From Deltaproteobacteria bacterium (lineage in GTDB: Bacteria > Desulfobacterota > Desulfarculia > Adiutricales > Adiutricaceae), in assembly GCA_031276865.1 (NCBI GenBank), contig JAISMF010000077.1, positions 18,350 through 82,349 of the forward strand: 64,000 nt of DNA, read 5' to 3'. A program made the position numbers and the translations under genes. Positions 63,997 to 64,000 of the stretch are shown here, piece by piece. The first letter of the stretch is position 1. Every line of letters starts with the position of its first letter. Under the pieces are notes generated by a model. The model had not been told where the DNA came from. It did not search any database and saw only the letters and a program-made list of their open reading frames with translations.

Positions 63997-64000
63997 AAAG

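Overview
The window is a 64 kb GC-rich chromosomal segment from an anaerobic, Gram-negative-type bacterium. A deltaproteobacterial/myxobacterial-like affiliation is only an inference. Coding density is low, and GC-rich core genes are interrupted by AT-rich decayed islands.

Core loci: cbiQ/cbiO-type ECF transporter; cbiB, cobD-like aminotransferase, fpg and DUF1343/NamZ; a [FeFe]-hydrogenase-like/methyl-accepting fusion; an hrcA-grpE-(Hsp70-GrpE fusion)-dnaK cluster; a PUFA-synthase-like pfaD-pfaA-pfaC locus plus a UDG-like gene; a 2Fe-2S ferredoxin; a NYN-domain protein; NnrD/NnrE; and macA/macB.

Accessory loci: a type IIL (MmeI-like) restriction-methylase, a HEPN-MNT module, an AAA/PD-(D/E)XK protein, a RelB/DinJ relic, an IS630 relic and an Rpn-like protein with a Lys/Ala repeat.

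Strongest candidates for something new: (1) an Hsp70-like protein whose lid is replaced by a GrpE domain and whose ATPase motifs are degenerate, encoded between grpE and dnaK; (2) a PUFA-synthase-like megasynthase whose PfaA-like subunit has a degenerate AT (Ser nucleophile lost) and a KR lacking the catalytic Tyr; (3) a soluble FeFe-hydrogenase-like chemoreceptor; (4) three families of small non-autonomous inverted-repeat elements (about 90, 140 and 210 bp) scattered through the non-coding DNA. All family calls were made by eye from translated motifs; no searches were run.
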